Below, piece by piece: positions 28,529 to 38,493 of a stretch of 64,000 bases of DNA. The DNA is from an uncultured Clostridia bacterium (GTDB lineage: Bacteria; Bacillota; Clostridia; Oscillospirales; Ruminococcaceae), in assembly GCA_947625195.1 (NCBI GenBank), contig CANQNK010000005.1, forward strand, positions 1 to 64,000. The letters run 5' to 3'. The position numbers and the translations under genes were made by a program. Under the pieces are notes generated by a model. It saw only the letters and a program-made list of their open reading frames with translations, did no database searches and was not told the origin of the DNA. Within the stretch, counting starts at the first letter, position 1. Every line of letters starts with the position of its first letter.

Positions 28529-28556
28529 TTGATTTTTTTACCTGCGGCGTTATAAT
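28529..28556 (+). promoter_or_regulatory. Promoter of htpG
   Basis: TTGATT (28529-28534), a 16-base spacer and TATAAT (28551-28556) lie immediately upstream of the CIRCE element. Confidence 0.8.
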
Positions 28557-28560
28557 GTAA

Positions 28561-28587
28561 TTAGCACTCGACGCAGTAGAGTGCTAA
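28561..28587 (+). promoter_or_regulatory. CIRCE operator (HrcA binding site)
   Basis: TTAGCACTC, nine bases, GAGTGCTAA is a perfect match to the CIRCE consensus. Placed at the transcription start, it would let HrcA repress htpG until heat shock. Confidence 0.97.
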
Positions 28588-28610
28588 TTACATGAAAGGA
28601 ATCAGGAAAA

Positions 28611-30488
28611 ATGGAAACAAAGGAATTTAAAGCAGAATCAAAAAGACTTCTAGAAATGATGATAAACTCAATTTACACGCACAAGGAAATTTTTCTGCGT
28701 GAGCTTATTTCAAACGCCAGCGATGCTATCGACAAGCTGTACTTTAAATCACTTACAGATTCTTCCGTAGGTCTTAAAAAGGACGATTTTGAAATCTTTA
28801 TCACTCTTGACAAGGATAACCGTACCCTTACTATCAGCGACAACGGAATAGGAATGACCAAGGAGGAGCTTGAAAACAACCTTGGAACGATTGCAAAGAG
28901 CGGCTCTCTTTCGTTTAAGTCCGATAACGAGCTGGGCGAAGATGTTGATATAATCGGTCAGTTCGGCGTTGGTTTTTACTCAGCTTTCATGGTGGCAAAA
29001 GAGGTTGAGGTGAAAAGCAAGGCATTCGGCGAAAACGAAGCTTACGTATGGAGATCAGAGGGCGTTTCGGGATACACGATAGATACCTGTGAAAAGTCCG
29101 ACGCGGGAACGGTAATCACTCTTAAAATCAAGGACAATACAGACGACGAAAACTACGACGAGTTTTTAGAGCAGTACAAGATCGAATCACTTGTCAAAAA
29201 GTATTCTGACTATATCCGCTTTCCCATTAAGATGGAGGTTGAAACGCCTCACTTTGAAGAGGGCAAAGAAACTACTTACACCAAAGAGATAAAGACCTTA
29301 AACAGTATGGTCCCTATCTGGAAGAAAAACAAATCGGAGCTTAAGGACGAGGACTACAATGCCTTCTACTCCGACAAATTTATGGATTATCAGCCGCCGA
29401 TCTCTCACGTTCATTCTAAGAATGAGGGTACTGCGACCTACGACGCTCTGTTGTTTATCCCCTCAAAGGCGCCGTACAACTACTATTCAAAAAATTATGA
29501 AAAGGGACTTCAGCTTTATTCAAGCGGCGTTATGATCATGGAAAGCTGCTCTGATCTTCTTCCTGATTACTTCAGCTTTGTAAAGGGACTTGTCGATTCA
29601 CAGGATCTTTCGCTAAATATATCCAGAGAGATGCTTCAGCACGACCGGCAGCTTAAAATCATTGCAAGAAACATTGAAAAGTCGATAAAGAATGAGCTTT
29701 TAAAGATGCTCAAGAACCGCCGCGAGGACTATGAAAAGTTCTTTAAGGAATTCGGTCTTCAGATAAAGTTCGGAATTTACCAGTCGTTCGGTGCAGCCAA
29801 GGACACCCTTGAAGAGCTTTTGATGTTTACATCCTCGTTTGAAAACAAGCCTGTGACACTCTCTGAATACGTATCAAGAATGGCGCAGGATCAGAAGTAC
29901 ATCTATTACGCGTGCGGTGACAGTACGGCAAGAATTGATATGCTTCCTCAGGCAGAGGCGGTAAAGGACAAGGGATATGAGCTTCTGTACTTCACCGACG
30001 ATGTTGACGAGTTTGCGATAAAAATGCTAGGAAACTACAAGGAGAAGGAATTTAAGTCGATAAGCGCAAGCGACCTTGACCTTTCTACTGAGACTGAAAA
30101 GGAAGAAGCCAAGAAAAAATCAGAAGACTCAAAGAAAATGTTTGAGCATATGAAAAAACACCTCGGCGACAAAGTCTGCGATGTAAGACTTTCAAACAAG
30201 CTAAAAACTCACCCGGTTTGCCTGACCGCAGACGGAGAGGTTTCTCTTGAAATGGAAAAGGTATTAAATACGATGCCAAACGCCGACGCAAACATAAAAA
30301 GCCGTAAGGCGCTGGAGATAAACCCCGAGCACCCGATATTTGAAAAGCTGAAATCCCTTTTTGAGAGCGATAAGGACAAGCTTGATCTGTATACAGAGCT
30401 TCTTTACGATCAGGCTCTCCTGATCGAGGGAATCGACATTGAAAACCCACTTGACTTTTCAAACAAAATCTGCTCTTTGATGATCTAA
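28611..30488 (+). CDS. htpG: Molecular chaperone HtpG (Hsp90)
   Basis: The 625-residue chaperone starts [17 protein letters not shown] and has the GHKL ATPase motifs: the Asn in [22 protein letters not shown] and [11 protein letters not shown]. The middle domain contains the conserved LNISREMLQ. It refolds client proteins in an ATP cycle in the cytoplasm. AGGAATCAGG acts as the ribosome site. Control by CIRCE (class I heat shock) is indicated by the perfect operator; in Bacillus subtilis htpG is not a CIRCE gene, so the arrangement differs from that model. Confidence 0.97.
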   Translation: METKEFKAESKRLLEMMINSIYTHKEIFLRELISNASDAIDKLYFKSLTDSSVGLKKDDFEIFITLDKDNRTLTISDNGIGMTKEELENNLGTIAKSGSLSFKSDNELGEDVDIIGQFGVGFYSAFMVAKEVEVKSKAFGENEAYVWRSEGVSGYTIDTCEKSDAGTVITLKIKDNTDDENYDEFLEQYKIESLVKKYSDYIRFPIKMEVETPHFEEGKETTYTKEIKTLNSMVPIWKKNKSELKDEDYNAFYSDKFMDYQPPISHVHSKNEGTATYDALLFIPSKAPYNYYSKNYEKGLQLYSSGVMIMESCSDLLPDYFSFVKGLVDSQDLSLNISREMLQHDRQLKIIARNIEKSIKNELLKMLKNRREDYEKFFKEFGLQIKFGIYQSFGAAKDTLEELLMFTSSFENKPVTLSEYVSRMAQDQKYIYYACGDSTARIDMLPQAEAVKDKGYELLYFTDDVDEFAIKMLGNYKEKEFKSISASDLDLSTETEKEEAKKKSEDSKKMFEHMKKHLGDKVCDVRLSNKLKTHPVCLTADGEVSLEMEKVLNTMPNADANIKSRKALEINPEHPIFEKLKSLFESDKDKLDLYTELLYDQALLIEGIDIENPLDFSNKICSLMI

Positions 30489-30523
30489 GCTTATATAAAC
30501 AAATCCAAATCGTGATTTATAAA

Positions 30524-30594
30524 AAACCCCCGTTATCAGACAATGCGGTGTAATAAAATACACCACAAAAATGTCTGATGAAGGGGGATTTTAA
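30524..30594. terminator. Large bidirectional terminator after htpG
   Basis: AACCCCC with TCAGACA pairs with TGTCTGA and GGGGG across the region, and an internal GGTGTA-TACACC hairpin sits at the tip. A/T runs flank both sides, so it can end htpG on plus and the YjbR-like gene on minus. Confidence 0.85.
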
Positions 30595-30941
30595 TTATCT
30601 CGCTTTGATTTTTTTGTCGACATCGTCAGCTCAAAGCTGTGATTAACAAGGTTTTTTATAAGCTCGTCAGATGCGTCACCCTGAAGCTCCACGGTATTCC
30701 AGTGCACCTTGTTCATATGATATGCCGGATAGATGCTTTTGTAATTGTCCCTTAAAAACTGAGATTGCAGCGGATCACACTTTAGATTCACCACATACCT
30801 GCCGCTTAGGCACATAATAAGGGCATACCACTTTTTATTTGATTTGTGTCTTGCAACTATGCTGTCATCATCTTCAAACGGACAGTCCACCGACGAATTT
30901 TCAAAGGTGTTAAAGTAATCAATAAGCTCATCTTTTGTCAA
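30591..30941 (-). CDS. MmcQ/YjbR-family protein
   Basis: The 116-residue protein matches the small YjbR/CyaY-like fold family: an N-terminal helix (ELIDYFNTF), the segment CPFEDDDSIVARHKSNKKWYAL and the C-terminal YPAYHMNKVHWNTV. Family members are described as DNA-binding by structure but have no firm role. The start is TTG at 30941 with AGGAC upstream. It stands alone between two terminators. Confidence 0.85.
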   Translation of the reverse strand: MTKDELIDYFNTFENSSVDCPFEDDDSIVARHKSNKKWYALIMCLSGRYVVNLKCDPLQSQFLRDNYKSIYPAYHMNKVHWNTVELQGDASDELIKNLVNHSFELTMSTKKSKRDN

Positions 30942-31000
30942 AAAATCACTGTCCTATCTGACTTTATGTAAATCTGTTTTTAATTCATCTTAAAAGAAAC

Positions 31001-31028
31001 TCAGGGTGCAGAAATTTCTGCGCCCTGA
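31001..31028 (-). terminator. Terminator of the ilv operon
   Basis: TCAGGGTGCAGAAA and TTTCTGCGCCCTGA form a 14-bp stem (one wobble), followed by a T-rich tail on the minus strand, just after ilvC. Confidence 0.9.
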
Positions 31029-31038
31029 ATTTTTATGG

Positions 31039-32076
<1,038 letters not shown>

Positions 32077-32118
32077 TTAGAGTTTTATAGTTAGAGATTT
32101 ACATAATCTCACATCAAC

Positions 32119-32147
32119 ATAATATTTTACAAGTATTATATTTACAA
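32119..32147 (-). promoter_or_regulatory. Possible internal promoter of ilvC
   Basis: In the 110-base gap before ilvC the minus strand has TTGTAA (32142-32147), 17 bases and TATTAT (32119-32124). The region is very AT-rich, so chance matches are possible. Confidence 0.4.
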
Positions 32148-32165
32148 TTTGTGAATAAACATTAC

Positions 32166-32672
32166 TTATTTTTTTAACGTCATAGTTTCCGCACCCTTTT
32201 GAATAGCGATCGTTCCGGTTCTCACCTCTTCAAGGACCCCATAGGGCTTGGTTATCTCCTCAAATCTCAAAACGTTCGGGTATGTATCCGCAAGCAAAAG
32301 TGTCATGGTTGTCTGAGAAATATCTATAACGCTGGCGCCTGTGATATCCGCAATGGTAAGAATCTCGCTTCGCTTTTCAAGCGGAACAGACAGCTTTATC
32401 AAAACAAGCTGACGCTCCAACTTTTCGCCCTTTTTCAATGTCCTTACCTTTATTACTTCGACAAGCTTGTTAAGCTGCTTTTCAACCTGCTCGACCGTAT
32501 GCTCGTCCCCAGAGACGATTATGGTTATCCTTGATATTTGTGGATCGTCCGTTACTCCCACTGCAAGGCTGTCGATGTTAAAGCCTCTGCGTGAAAACAG
32601 CCCCGATATTCTTGATAAAACTCCTGCATGGTTTTCCACCAAAACAGAGATCGTGTGTTTCATTTCATTCAT
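32166..32672 (-). CDS. ilvN: Acetolactate synthase small (regulatory) subunit
   Basis: The 168-residue protein has an N-terminal ACT domain (HTISVLVENHAGVLSRISGLF, about residues 6-26) followed by the small-subunit C-terminal domain. It binds valine and controls the catalytic subunit. It lies 18 bases downstream of ilvB. The start at 32672 is chosen for the GGGAGG site; a second in-frame ATG three codons later is too far from it. Confidence 0.95.
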   Translation of the reverse strand: MNEMKHTISVLVENHAGVLSRISGLFSRRGFNIDSLAVGVTDDPQISRITIIVSGDEHTVEQVEKQLNKLVEVIKVRTLKKGEKLERQLVLIKLSVPLEKRSEILTIADITGASVIDISQTTMTLLLADTYPNVLRFEEITKPYGVLEEVRTGTIAIQKGAETMTLKK

Positions 32673-32690
32673 TGTATGTTCCTCCCAAAA

Positions 32691-34310
32691 TCAGAGCGTG
32701 CTTTCAAAATCGTCCACCGCACACTCGATAACGCACGGTCCGCTTTGCTTAATAAGCTCAAAAGCTTTATGCATACTCTTCTCGTCACTTACTCTTACGC
32801 CCTTAATGCCGTAAGCCTCTGCAAGTTTTATGAAATCCGGAGACCCCTCAAGCGATACAGCAATAAGTCTGCCGCCGTAAGCCTTATCCTGAACCTCCCT
32901 CACCATGCCGAGGTAGTTGTTTTTCATAACGATAACCTTTATATCGGCTCCGTGCTGAACCGCCGTAGCAAGCTCCATAAACGACATCTGAAAGCCTCCG
33001 TCGCCGCATACCGCCAAAACCTCTGACTTTTTATCAGCAAGCTTTGCTCCTATCGCAGCAGGAACAGCATACCCCATTGTGCCCATTCCACCACTTGTGA
33101 GAAAGCGTCCTTTTTTTATTTTATAATGGGTTGCCGTCCATATCTGGTTCTGACCAACATCTGCGACGACGTGGGTGTTTTCTCCCATAACGTCGCTTAA
33201 ATGGCAGATAAACTCCTTCGGATTAACTCTGCCCTTTTTCGGTTTTTTAAACTCCGGGGCTATGTCAAATTCTTTGATCTCGCCTATCCAGTCGGCATGG
33301 CTCATCTCAGGCGCATCCTTTAAAATCTGCAAAACGACAGTTTTAACATCGCCTACCAGAGGAATATCCGCCTTTATGTTTTTGCCTATTTCCGCAGGAT
33401 CTATATCTATATGTATTATCCTGGTGTTTTTCTCGACAAAGGAAGGGTTTGATATTGCTCTGTCGCCAACCCTTGCTCCTACAAGCAGCAACACATCACA
33501 CTCTGATACGGCTCTGTTTGCCGTCTTAGAGCCGTGCATACCGAGCATTCCGAAAAACCTCTCATCGTCCGACTCAAAAACCGATATGCCCATCATGGTT
33601 GTTACCACCGGAAGGTCAAAACGCTTAGCAAGCTCTCTGACCTCCTTCTGAGCGTTTGAAAGAAAAACTCCTCCGCCTACGCATAAAAGCGGCTTTTTCG
33701 CATCCTTTATCTCTTTTATAACGCGCTTTACCTGAAGAGCGTTTCCCTTACTTGTAGGCTTATAGCTTCTTATTTCAGCCGATCTCGGATATGAAAACTC
33801 TATCATCTGGTTCTGAACGTCCATCGGAACATCTATAAGCACAGGACCCGGTCTTCCTGAGCCTGCCAGATAAAACGCCTCTTTAAAAATTCTGCCTATC
33901 TGTAAGCCGTCCTTTACCAAATACGTATGCTTTATAAAAGGAGCCGCCGAGCCGGTGATATCTGCCTCCTGAAATGCATCGGAGCCGATCTGCTCTGAGT
34001 TCACCTGCCCGGTTATACAAACGACCGGAACGCTGTCGGCATAAGCGGTTGCGATGGCTGTAAGAAGGTTTGTGGCGCCCGGGCCGCTTGTTGCGATACA
34101 CACAGCAGGCTTACCGGTAATTCTCGCATAGCCGTTTGCCGCATGACCGCCGTTAGCCTCGTGTCTTACAAGCACACTTTTTATATCGCTTTTGTAAAGC
34201 TCATCATAAAACGGACAGATAGCCGCACCGGGATATCCAAAGACGACCTTAATGCCCTCTGCCCTTAAACACTCCACCATAGCTTCGCTAACCTTGATTT
34301 TATCCGCCAT
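32691..34310 (-). CDS. ilvB: Acetolactate synthase large (catalytic) subunit
   Basis: The 539-residue thiamine diphosphate enzyme condenses pyruvate, or pyruvate and 2-oxobutyrate, in the first step of branched-chain amino acid synthesis. The catalytic Glu lies in VRHEANGGHAANGYARITG, followed by TSGPGATNLLTAIATAYADS, and the diphosphate/metal motif is CGDGGFQMSFMELATAVQ with a downstream Asn. The ATG at 34310 is chosen because GGAGG precedes it and a consensus promoter lies 34-62 bases upstream; the frame stays open further but that part would not be transcribed. Confidence 0.95.
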   Translation of the reverse strand: MADKIKVSEAMVECLRAEGIKVVFGYPGAAICPFYDELYKSDIKSVLVRHEANGGHAANGYARITGKPAVCIATSGPGATNLLTAIATAYADSVPVVCITGQVNSEQIGSDAFQEADITGSAAPFIKHTYLVKDGLQIGRIFKEAFYLAGSGRPGPVLIDVPMDVQNQMIEFSYPRSAEIRSYKPTSKGNALQVKRVIKEIKDAKKPLLCVGGGVFLSNAQKEVRELAKRFDLPVVTTMMGISVFESDDERFFGMLGMHGSKTANRAVSECDVLLLVGARVGDRAISNPSFVEKNTRIIHIDIDPAEIGKNIKADIPLVGDVKTVVLQILKDAPEMSHADWIGEIKEFDIAPEFKKPKKGRVNPKEFICHLSDVMGENTHVVADVGQNQIWTATHYKIKKGRFLTSGGMGTMGYAVPAAIGAKLADKKSEVLAVCGDGGFQMSFMELATAVQHGADIKVIVMKNNYLGMVREVQDKAYGGRLIAVSLEGSPDFIKLAEAYGIKGVRVSDEKSMHKAFELIKQSGPCVIECAVDDFESTL

Positions 34311-34343
34311 TAAAAGCCGCCTCCTTTTCATAATATCTTTAAT

Positions 34344-34372
34344 ATTATACATCTTTTTAAAACTTATGTCAA
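34344..34372 (-). promoter_or_regulatory. Consensus promoter of the ilv operon
   Basis: On the minus strand TTGACA (34367-34372), a 17-base spacer and TATAAT (34344-34349) are all consensus. The resulting leader is under 30 bases, too short for a T-box or peptide attenuator. Confidence 0.85.
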
Positions 34373-34636
34373 TGGTGAACACCGTACCAAAAGCATAAAC
34401 CGCCGCCGATGCTGCCGACATCAACAGCTTAATCAAACGCCTGATCCTCACGTATATAAAGGGCCCCCATTTGCCGCGTAAAACCTGTAATGTGCAGTTG
34501 ACGTGTGATTTATAAAACAATTCTGCTCACGCTTTTTCTGTCCCGCGTTGTGCCAATATACGTCTGACCGTATTTATTCTTACGGATAAAGTGATATATA
34601 TCGTCTTTTTTGACCTTACACCTCAAATGTTAAAAA
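34373..34636. other. Intergenic region upstream of the ilv promoter
   Basis: No supported gene is seen in this 264-base stretch. A 38-codon minus-strand frame (34510-34626) starting at TTG lacks a ribosome site and was not called. Confidence 0.4.
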
Positions 34637-34658
34637 AGAGGCCGGAGCACCGACCTCT
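34637..34658. terminator. Terminator of the small membrane protein gene
   Basis: AGAGG-C-CGG and CCG-A-CCTCT form a stem around AGCA with T-runs on both strands. It directly follows the minus-strand small gene. Confidence 0.8.
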
Positions 34659-34679
34659 AAAAAAGTTTAAATCACGCTT

Positions 34680-34829
34680 CTACATAATACCGCACTCGTC
34701 GTAATCCTTCCACTTTTCATAATAAGCCTTGTTGCTCATAAGCTTATATACAAACAGGGAAACAGAGACCACGACCAAAACCAGTGCGCCCATAATCGTC
34801 CAGAAGCCCTTATCGATTTTGTTCTCCAT
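34680..34829 (-). CDS. Small single-pass membrane protein (49 aa), unknown function
   Basis: A 49-residue protein begins MENKIDKGFWTIMG, crosses the membrane once (about residues 11-30, rich in Leu and Val) and ends in a charged, tyrosine-rich tail (YYEKWKDYDECGIM). GGAGAA lies seven bases before the ATG and a terminator follows 22 bases after the stop, so it looks like a complete monocistronic gene. No family was recognised. Confidence 0.7.
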   Translation of the reverse strand: MENKIDKGFWTIMGALVLVVVSVSLFVYKLMSNKAYYEKWKDYDECGIM

Positions 34830-34960
34830 AATAAATTCTCCTCTCACTTGCCTATATCTTTATTTAAATTCATTTTACCACACTTTTTTTAACATGTCAA
34901 CCATGAATACTTTATTTCATTTTTGCATATGTATTATCAAACAGACATAAGGAGAAAAAT

Positions 34961-36151
34961 ATGGACAACCTAAAAAAGTACGCCATAAAGGCTGCGGCTA
35001 TTATACTGAGCGCCGTTTGCCTGCCGGCAATAATTTTCGGAAAAATAAATATTCTGCCAGGCTTTGCCGATGCTTTTGCGGATGCCTGCCGCTCGTCAGC
35101 AGCTCTTAGCTTTGGTGATAATACGGCAGTTTTCAAAGAGATAAGCAACGTCATAAACCAAAAGGTTATAAACACTCCGTCCACCGACTACGGAAAAATT
35201 AAGATAAACAACAACTCCCCTATTGCCATTGATATGGCGCCGAATGAAACGCAGGCTCAGACCAATACCGATAAAGTTCCGCTTAAAATCTACAAAGACG
35301 ACGGAGTTGCGCTTGAAAATCCGATACCGTACCCGGATCCTCAGGATGAGAACTGCGGCCCTATTGAGCGGGCGACCTACGGGGTTTATACAGACCCAAG
35401 CTTTCTTACTCTTGACAGCGGCGGTCAGATACGAAACTGCACCGATCTTTCAAACGACTATCTCTTAGAAGAAAGCCGCAAATCCCCCGACTTTGAAATA
35501 GACAAAAACACAGACGCCCCACAGGTTCTCATTTATCATACCCACACCACAGAAAGTTATGAGCCCTATACCCGTGATTTTTACGATACCGTGTTTTACT
35601 CAAAGACTACGGATGAGAAAAAGAATATGGTTGAAGTTGGCGAAAAAATATGCGAAGAGCTCGGCAAAAACGGTATAGGCTATGTTCACGCAAAGACAAT
35701 TCACGACTACCCAGACTACAACTCCGCCTATGACTTAAGCTATGCGACAGTATCTTCTATTCTTAAGGAATATCCTACTATAAAGGTGGTTCTTGATATT
35801 CACAGAGACGCCATTGAACGTTCCGACGGGACAAGAATAGCTCCGGTTTGCGATGTTAACGGAAAAAGCGCAGCCCAGCTGATGATAATTTCCTGCGCAG
35901 ACGACGGAAGCGGATACGTTCCCGATTATATAAAAAACTTTCACCTTGCTTCAGCTCTTCAGTCGCAGCTTGAAGACGATTACCCTGACCTCGCAAGGCC
36001 GGTGCTTTTCGACTATCGAAACTACAATCAAAGTCTTTCCCCCGGCGCTCTTCTTATCGAAATAGGAAGTCATGGAAATTCTTTGGAAGAAGCCTTTTAC
36101 ACCGGTGAACTTTTGGGAAAATCTCTGTCAAAGCTGCTGCTGTCGCTGTAA
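34961..36151 (+). CDS. spoIIP: Stage II sporulation protein P (peptidoglycan amidase)
   Basis: The 396-residue protein has an N-terminal signal/membrane segment (about 8-25), a variable region, and then the SpoIIP N-acetylmuramoyl-L-alanine amidase domain. Its metal-binding motifs are VLIYHTHTTESYEPY, LDIHRDA and LLIEIGSHGNS, with the family-typical ARPVLFDYRNYNQSL. In sporulating Firmicutes it acts with SpoIID and SpoIIM to remove septal peptidoglycan during engulfment. Its presence implies sporulation ability or descent from a spore former. AAGGAG precedes the ATG; no gpr is adjacent, unlike in many Clostridia and Bacilli. Confidence 0.93.
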   Translation: MDNLKKYAIKAAAIILSAVCLPAIIFGKINILPGFADAFADACRSSAALSFGDNTAVFKEISNVINQKVINTPSTDYGKIKINNNSPIAIDMAPNETQAQTNTDKVPLKIYKDDGVALENPIPYPDPQDENCGPIERATYGVYTDPSFLTLDSGGQIRNCTDLSNDYLLEESRKSPDFEIDKNTDAPQVLIYHTHTTESYEPYTRDFYDTVFYSKTTDEKKNMVEVGEKICEELGKNGIGYVHAKTIHDYPDYNSAYDLSYATVSSILKEYPTIKVVLDIHRDAIERSDGTRIAPVCDVNGKSAAQLMIISCADDGSGYVPDYIKNFHLASALQSQLEDDYPDLARPVLFDYRNYNQSLSPGALLIEIGSHGNSLEEAFYTGELLGKSLSKLLLSL

Positions 36152-36159
36152 GCAGAAAA

Positions 36160-36186
36160 ACGGCCGCTTCACTGCGGTCGTTTTTA
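36160..36186 (+). terminator. Terminator of spoIIP
   Basis: ACGGCCGC and GCGGTCGT pair (one wobble) around TTCACT, followed by TTTTT. Confidence 0.9.
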
Positions 36187-36376
36187 ATATGTTCGGCACT
36201 ACTCCTTAAAAACAGATCTGGTTTGCGTTTTTACAAAAACGCCTGTTATTTGACCCGGAAACTTTTTCCCCTTGTCAAAATCTATTTTATAAAATATATG
36301 TAAAACCCAAAACCTAAATAGAGTATATTTAAAATAGAAATTAAGTTTGTGCTTTTAATAAAAAGCTCAACTTGGG

Positions 36377-36405
36377 TTGAAAAATTTATCGAATTATGTT
36401 AGTAT
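36377..36405 (+). promoter_or_regulatory. Promoter of the PAP2-M15 gene
   Basis: TTGAAA (36377-36382), a 17-base spacer and TAGTAT (36400-36405) precede the gene. The leader contains a small hairpin, TCCCG...CGGGA (36423-36440). Confidence 0.55.
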
Positions 36406-36473
36406 GATTTAAGTAATGACGTTCCCGACAATAAACGGGATGTATCACTTTACGCTTTGAAAGGATCTTTATA

Positions 36474-37613
36474 ATGGAGCTTATAAATAATATAGATATG
36501 TTTTTTATAAACACAGCCCTTGATATGAGAAACAGCACTCTAAGCTTTTTTCTAAGCATTATCACCACAGCGGCAGACTCCGGCATTTTCTGGATAATCC
36601 TGGGGGTTACGCTGCTTATATTCCGGCGGACCAGAAAAATAGGCTTTTTTGTTTTAGTAAGTCTGCTTTTTACCTGGCTGTTAAACGAAGCGCTTAAAAA
36701 CACCATCTGCCGACCAAGGCCATACGACACTTACCCGTGGATAACCACCGTGATACCGCCGCTTTCAAACTACTCGTTCCCATCTGGACACGCATCGTCT
36801 TCCTTTGCGGCGGCCACCGCGATTTTTCTTTTCAATAAAAAAGCAGGCGTATGGACATATTTCGCGGCTGCTTTGGTTGCGATATCCAGAGTGTATTTCT
36901 GTGTTCACTATTCAACTGATGTTCTTGCTGGCGCTGCCGAGGGCATTTTAGTGGCAGTTATAATTATAAAGCTTATCTACCCTGTCATAAATAAAAAATA
37001 TCGCTCTTACCTTTATAAAAGCGATAAAAAATACACCGTCTGCGAGGGCTTTTCGGCTTTTCCCATAAGCAGCGATGTTTTTGCGAGAATAAACGGCATA
37101 TCCTATCGGCCAAACGACAAGATAACTATAGATATGCTTCATTACCTTAAACTTCGTTACATAGGATTTGACGGGCTTGAGCACGATGGAGAAATGATCG
37201 TAAACCGCCTTATTTCAAAAAAGACCCTGAGGATTTTCAAGCGGCTTTACGATAAAGGCTATATGATCGAAAAAATACGGCTTATTGATGAATACGGCGC
37301 AGACGATGAAAAAAGTATGACTGACAACAACTCCTCGGCATTTTGCTTTCGCACCATTGCAAACAGTAAAACTCTTTCAAACCACGCTCTGGGACTTGCA
37401 ATAGACATAAACCCCCTTTACAATCCATACATACAAAACGGGCGTGTTTTGCCCTTTGCGGCTGAAAAATATGCCGATAGAAGCGCTGACTTTCCGCACA
37501 AGATCACAAAGAACGATTACGCCGTAAAGCTTTTTAAATCATACGGCTTTACGTGGGGAGGAGATTGGCAAAACGGCTCTAAGGACTATCAGCATTTTGA
37601 TATTAAGGTTTAA
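36474..37613 (+). CDS. PAP2-family membrane phosphatase fused to an M15-type peptidase
   Basis: Residues 1 to about 172 are a PAP2 lipid phosphatase with about five or six membrane segments and all three active-site blocks: KNTICRPRP, FPSGHASSSF and SRVYFCVHYSTDV. Such proteins include BcrC-like undecaprenyl diphosphate phosphatases. After a short linker, residues about 190-379 resemble the M15 D-alanyl-D-alanine or endolysin-like peptidases: the zinc ligands are in SNHALGLAIDIN and the final QHFDIK, with WGGDW before it. Both active sites would face outside the membrane, coupling lipid-carrier recycling with cell-wall peptide trimming; that coupling is inference. The ATG at 36474 follows AAAGGA. 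Confidence 0.88.
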   Translation: MELINNIDMFFINTALDMRNSTLSFFLSIITTAADSGIFWIILGVTLLIFRRTRKIGFFVLVSLLFTWLLNEALKNTICRPRPYDTYPWITTVIPPLSNYSFPSGHASSSFAAATAIFLFNKKAGVWTYFAAALVAISRVYFCVHYSTDVLAGAAEGILVAVIIIKLIYPVINKKYRSYLYKSDKKYTVCEGFSAFPISSDVFARINGISYRPNDKITIDMLHYLKLRYIGFDGLEHDGEMIVNRLISKKTLRIFKRLYDKGYMIEKIRLIDEYGADDEKSMTDNNSSAFCFRTIANSKTLSNHALGLAIDINPLYNPYIQNGRVLPFAAEKYADRSADFPHKITKNDYAVKLFKSYGFTWGGDWQNGSKDYQHFDIKV

Positions 37614-37631
37614 CAGATCAAATAAAGACAA

Positions 37632-37678
37632 AAAGGCAGCACAGAAAACATTTCTGCTCTCTGTGCTGCCTTTCTTTA
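37632..37678. terminator. Terminator of the PAP2-M15 gene
   Basis: AAAGGCAGCACAGA and TCTGTGCTGCCTTT form a perfect 14-bp stem with T-rich flanks. Confidence 0.9.
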
Positions 37679-37753
37679 TTCTCAAATTCAAAATCGCACA
37701 TTCGTATAACGAAAATCTCTTTGCTATAATACAGGCAAAGTGGGTTAAACGAT

Positions 37754-37945
37754 ATGCGAGAGCCAAAATACCACATAGCATTGGACGGAGATGAACGGAG
37801 AAATGTCATCGATATTCTGAATAGCCTACGAAATAAGCTGATTGCGGCAGGAAAGTACGCTGACGCCGTGGATGACATTCTCTTAAAAGTTGCAAATGCA
37901 CTAATCAAAAAATTCAAAACAAAGTACAGGGAGGCACAAAGCTGA
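37754..37945 (+). CDS. Small mobile-element-type protein
   Basis: The 63-residue product (MREPKYHIALDGDERRNVID, then AGKYADAVDDILLKV and a basic C-terminus) resembles short accessory proteins common in Firmicute conjugative and transposable elements. The function of that family is not known to me. There is no strong ribosome site, and the following reading frames are a broken tnpV, so this may itself be an unexpressed relic. Confidence 0.55.
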   Translation: MREPKYHIALDGDERRNVIDILNSLRNKLIAAGKYADAVDDILLKVANALIKKFKTKYREAQS

Positions 37946-38195
37946 AAAGAGTTTATTTGAGCAAATGACGGGAAATATGAAAGGCAGGGCGATTATCTGT
38001 TCCCCTGCCTGCCGTACCGGCGCAAGAAAAGTTTTCCCGTCTGGTAAAGGAATATGCCGACAGGCAAGGTGTGTCAGAAAAGTTAAAAGCGGATGATCCT
38101 TCCGAACTGTACGAATAATGAACAATATACGAAATGCTGTGGAGAAAATCATCAATGCCGAATTGATTTATGTAAAAAGCTTAATAGTTGAATAA
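37942..38195 (+). pseudogene. Degenerate TnpV-like transposon protein
   Basis: Three short frames together match a TnpV-type protein: SLFEQMTG near 37950, then VPLPAVPAQEKFSRLVKEYADRQG at about 38008-38080 in another frame, and MNNIRNAVEKIINAELIYV at about 38118-38175 in a third. The expected central section (the conserved GVWGQRHL part) is missing, so at least one internal deletion and two frame changes have occurred. It overlaps the stop of the preceding small gene, as in intact elements. Confidence 0.7.
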
Positions 38196-38493
38196 TTAAG
38201 AATACTACAAAATCACACTGACCAAATTACTCGCATGACATTGAAAATAGTCTTTAAGACCCAACCGAGTTCACTCAATGAATTTTATCATTGTGGGCGC
38301 TCACTCACGTATATACGGCATGAATGACAAACCAGTATCCTTGCAATCGTGATTACTGCAAGCCCGCATAATAAAAAGCCATTCGCAACAAGCAGATTGT
38401 ACATAAATAATTTGGAAAATATTCACTTTCGCAGCCTTGCTTTCTTCTGACAGACGAAGTATAATATTTTTATAGACATACTGGAGGTGCACC
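38196..38493. other. Non-coding stretch of the accessory island with one promoter
   Basis: About 300 bases carry no supported gene. At the right end TTGCTT (38437-38442), 17 bases and TATAAT (38460-38465) form a plausible plus-strand promoter, followed by GGAGGTG ahead of the chimeric frame. Confidence 0.5.

Noticed and set aside
34311-34520. N-terminal extension of IlvB of about 70 residues
   Set aside because: The consensus promoter lies inside the extension and the conserved enzyme starts at MADKIKVSEA behind GGAGG.
34510-34626. 38-codon minus-strand gene starting at TTG
   Set aside because: There is no ribosome site, the start codon is poor and no family was recognised.
34373-34636. T-box or leader peptide for the ilv operon
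   Set aside because: A consensus promoter lies only about 34 bases before ilvB, so this region is not transcribed as its leader, and no T-box core is present.
34920-34955. Sigma-E promoter for spoIIP
   Set aside because: GCATATG and CATAAGG have roughly the right spacing, but the -10 overlaps the ribosome site and would start the transcript at the ATG.
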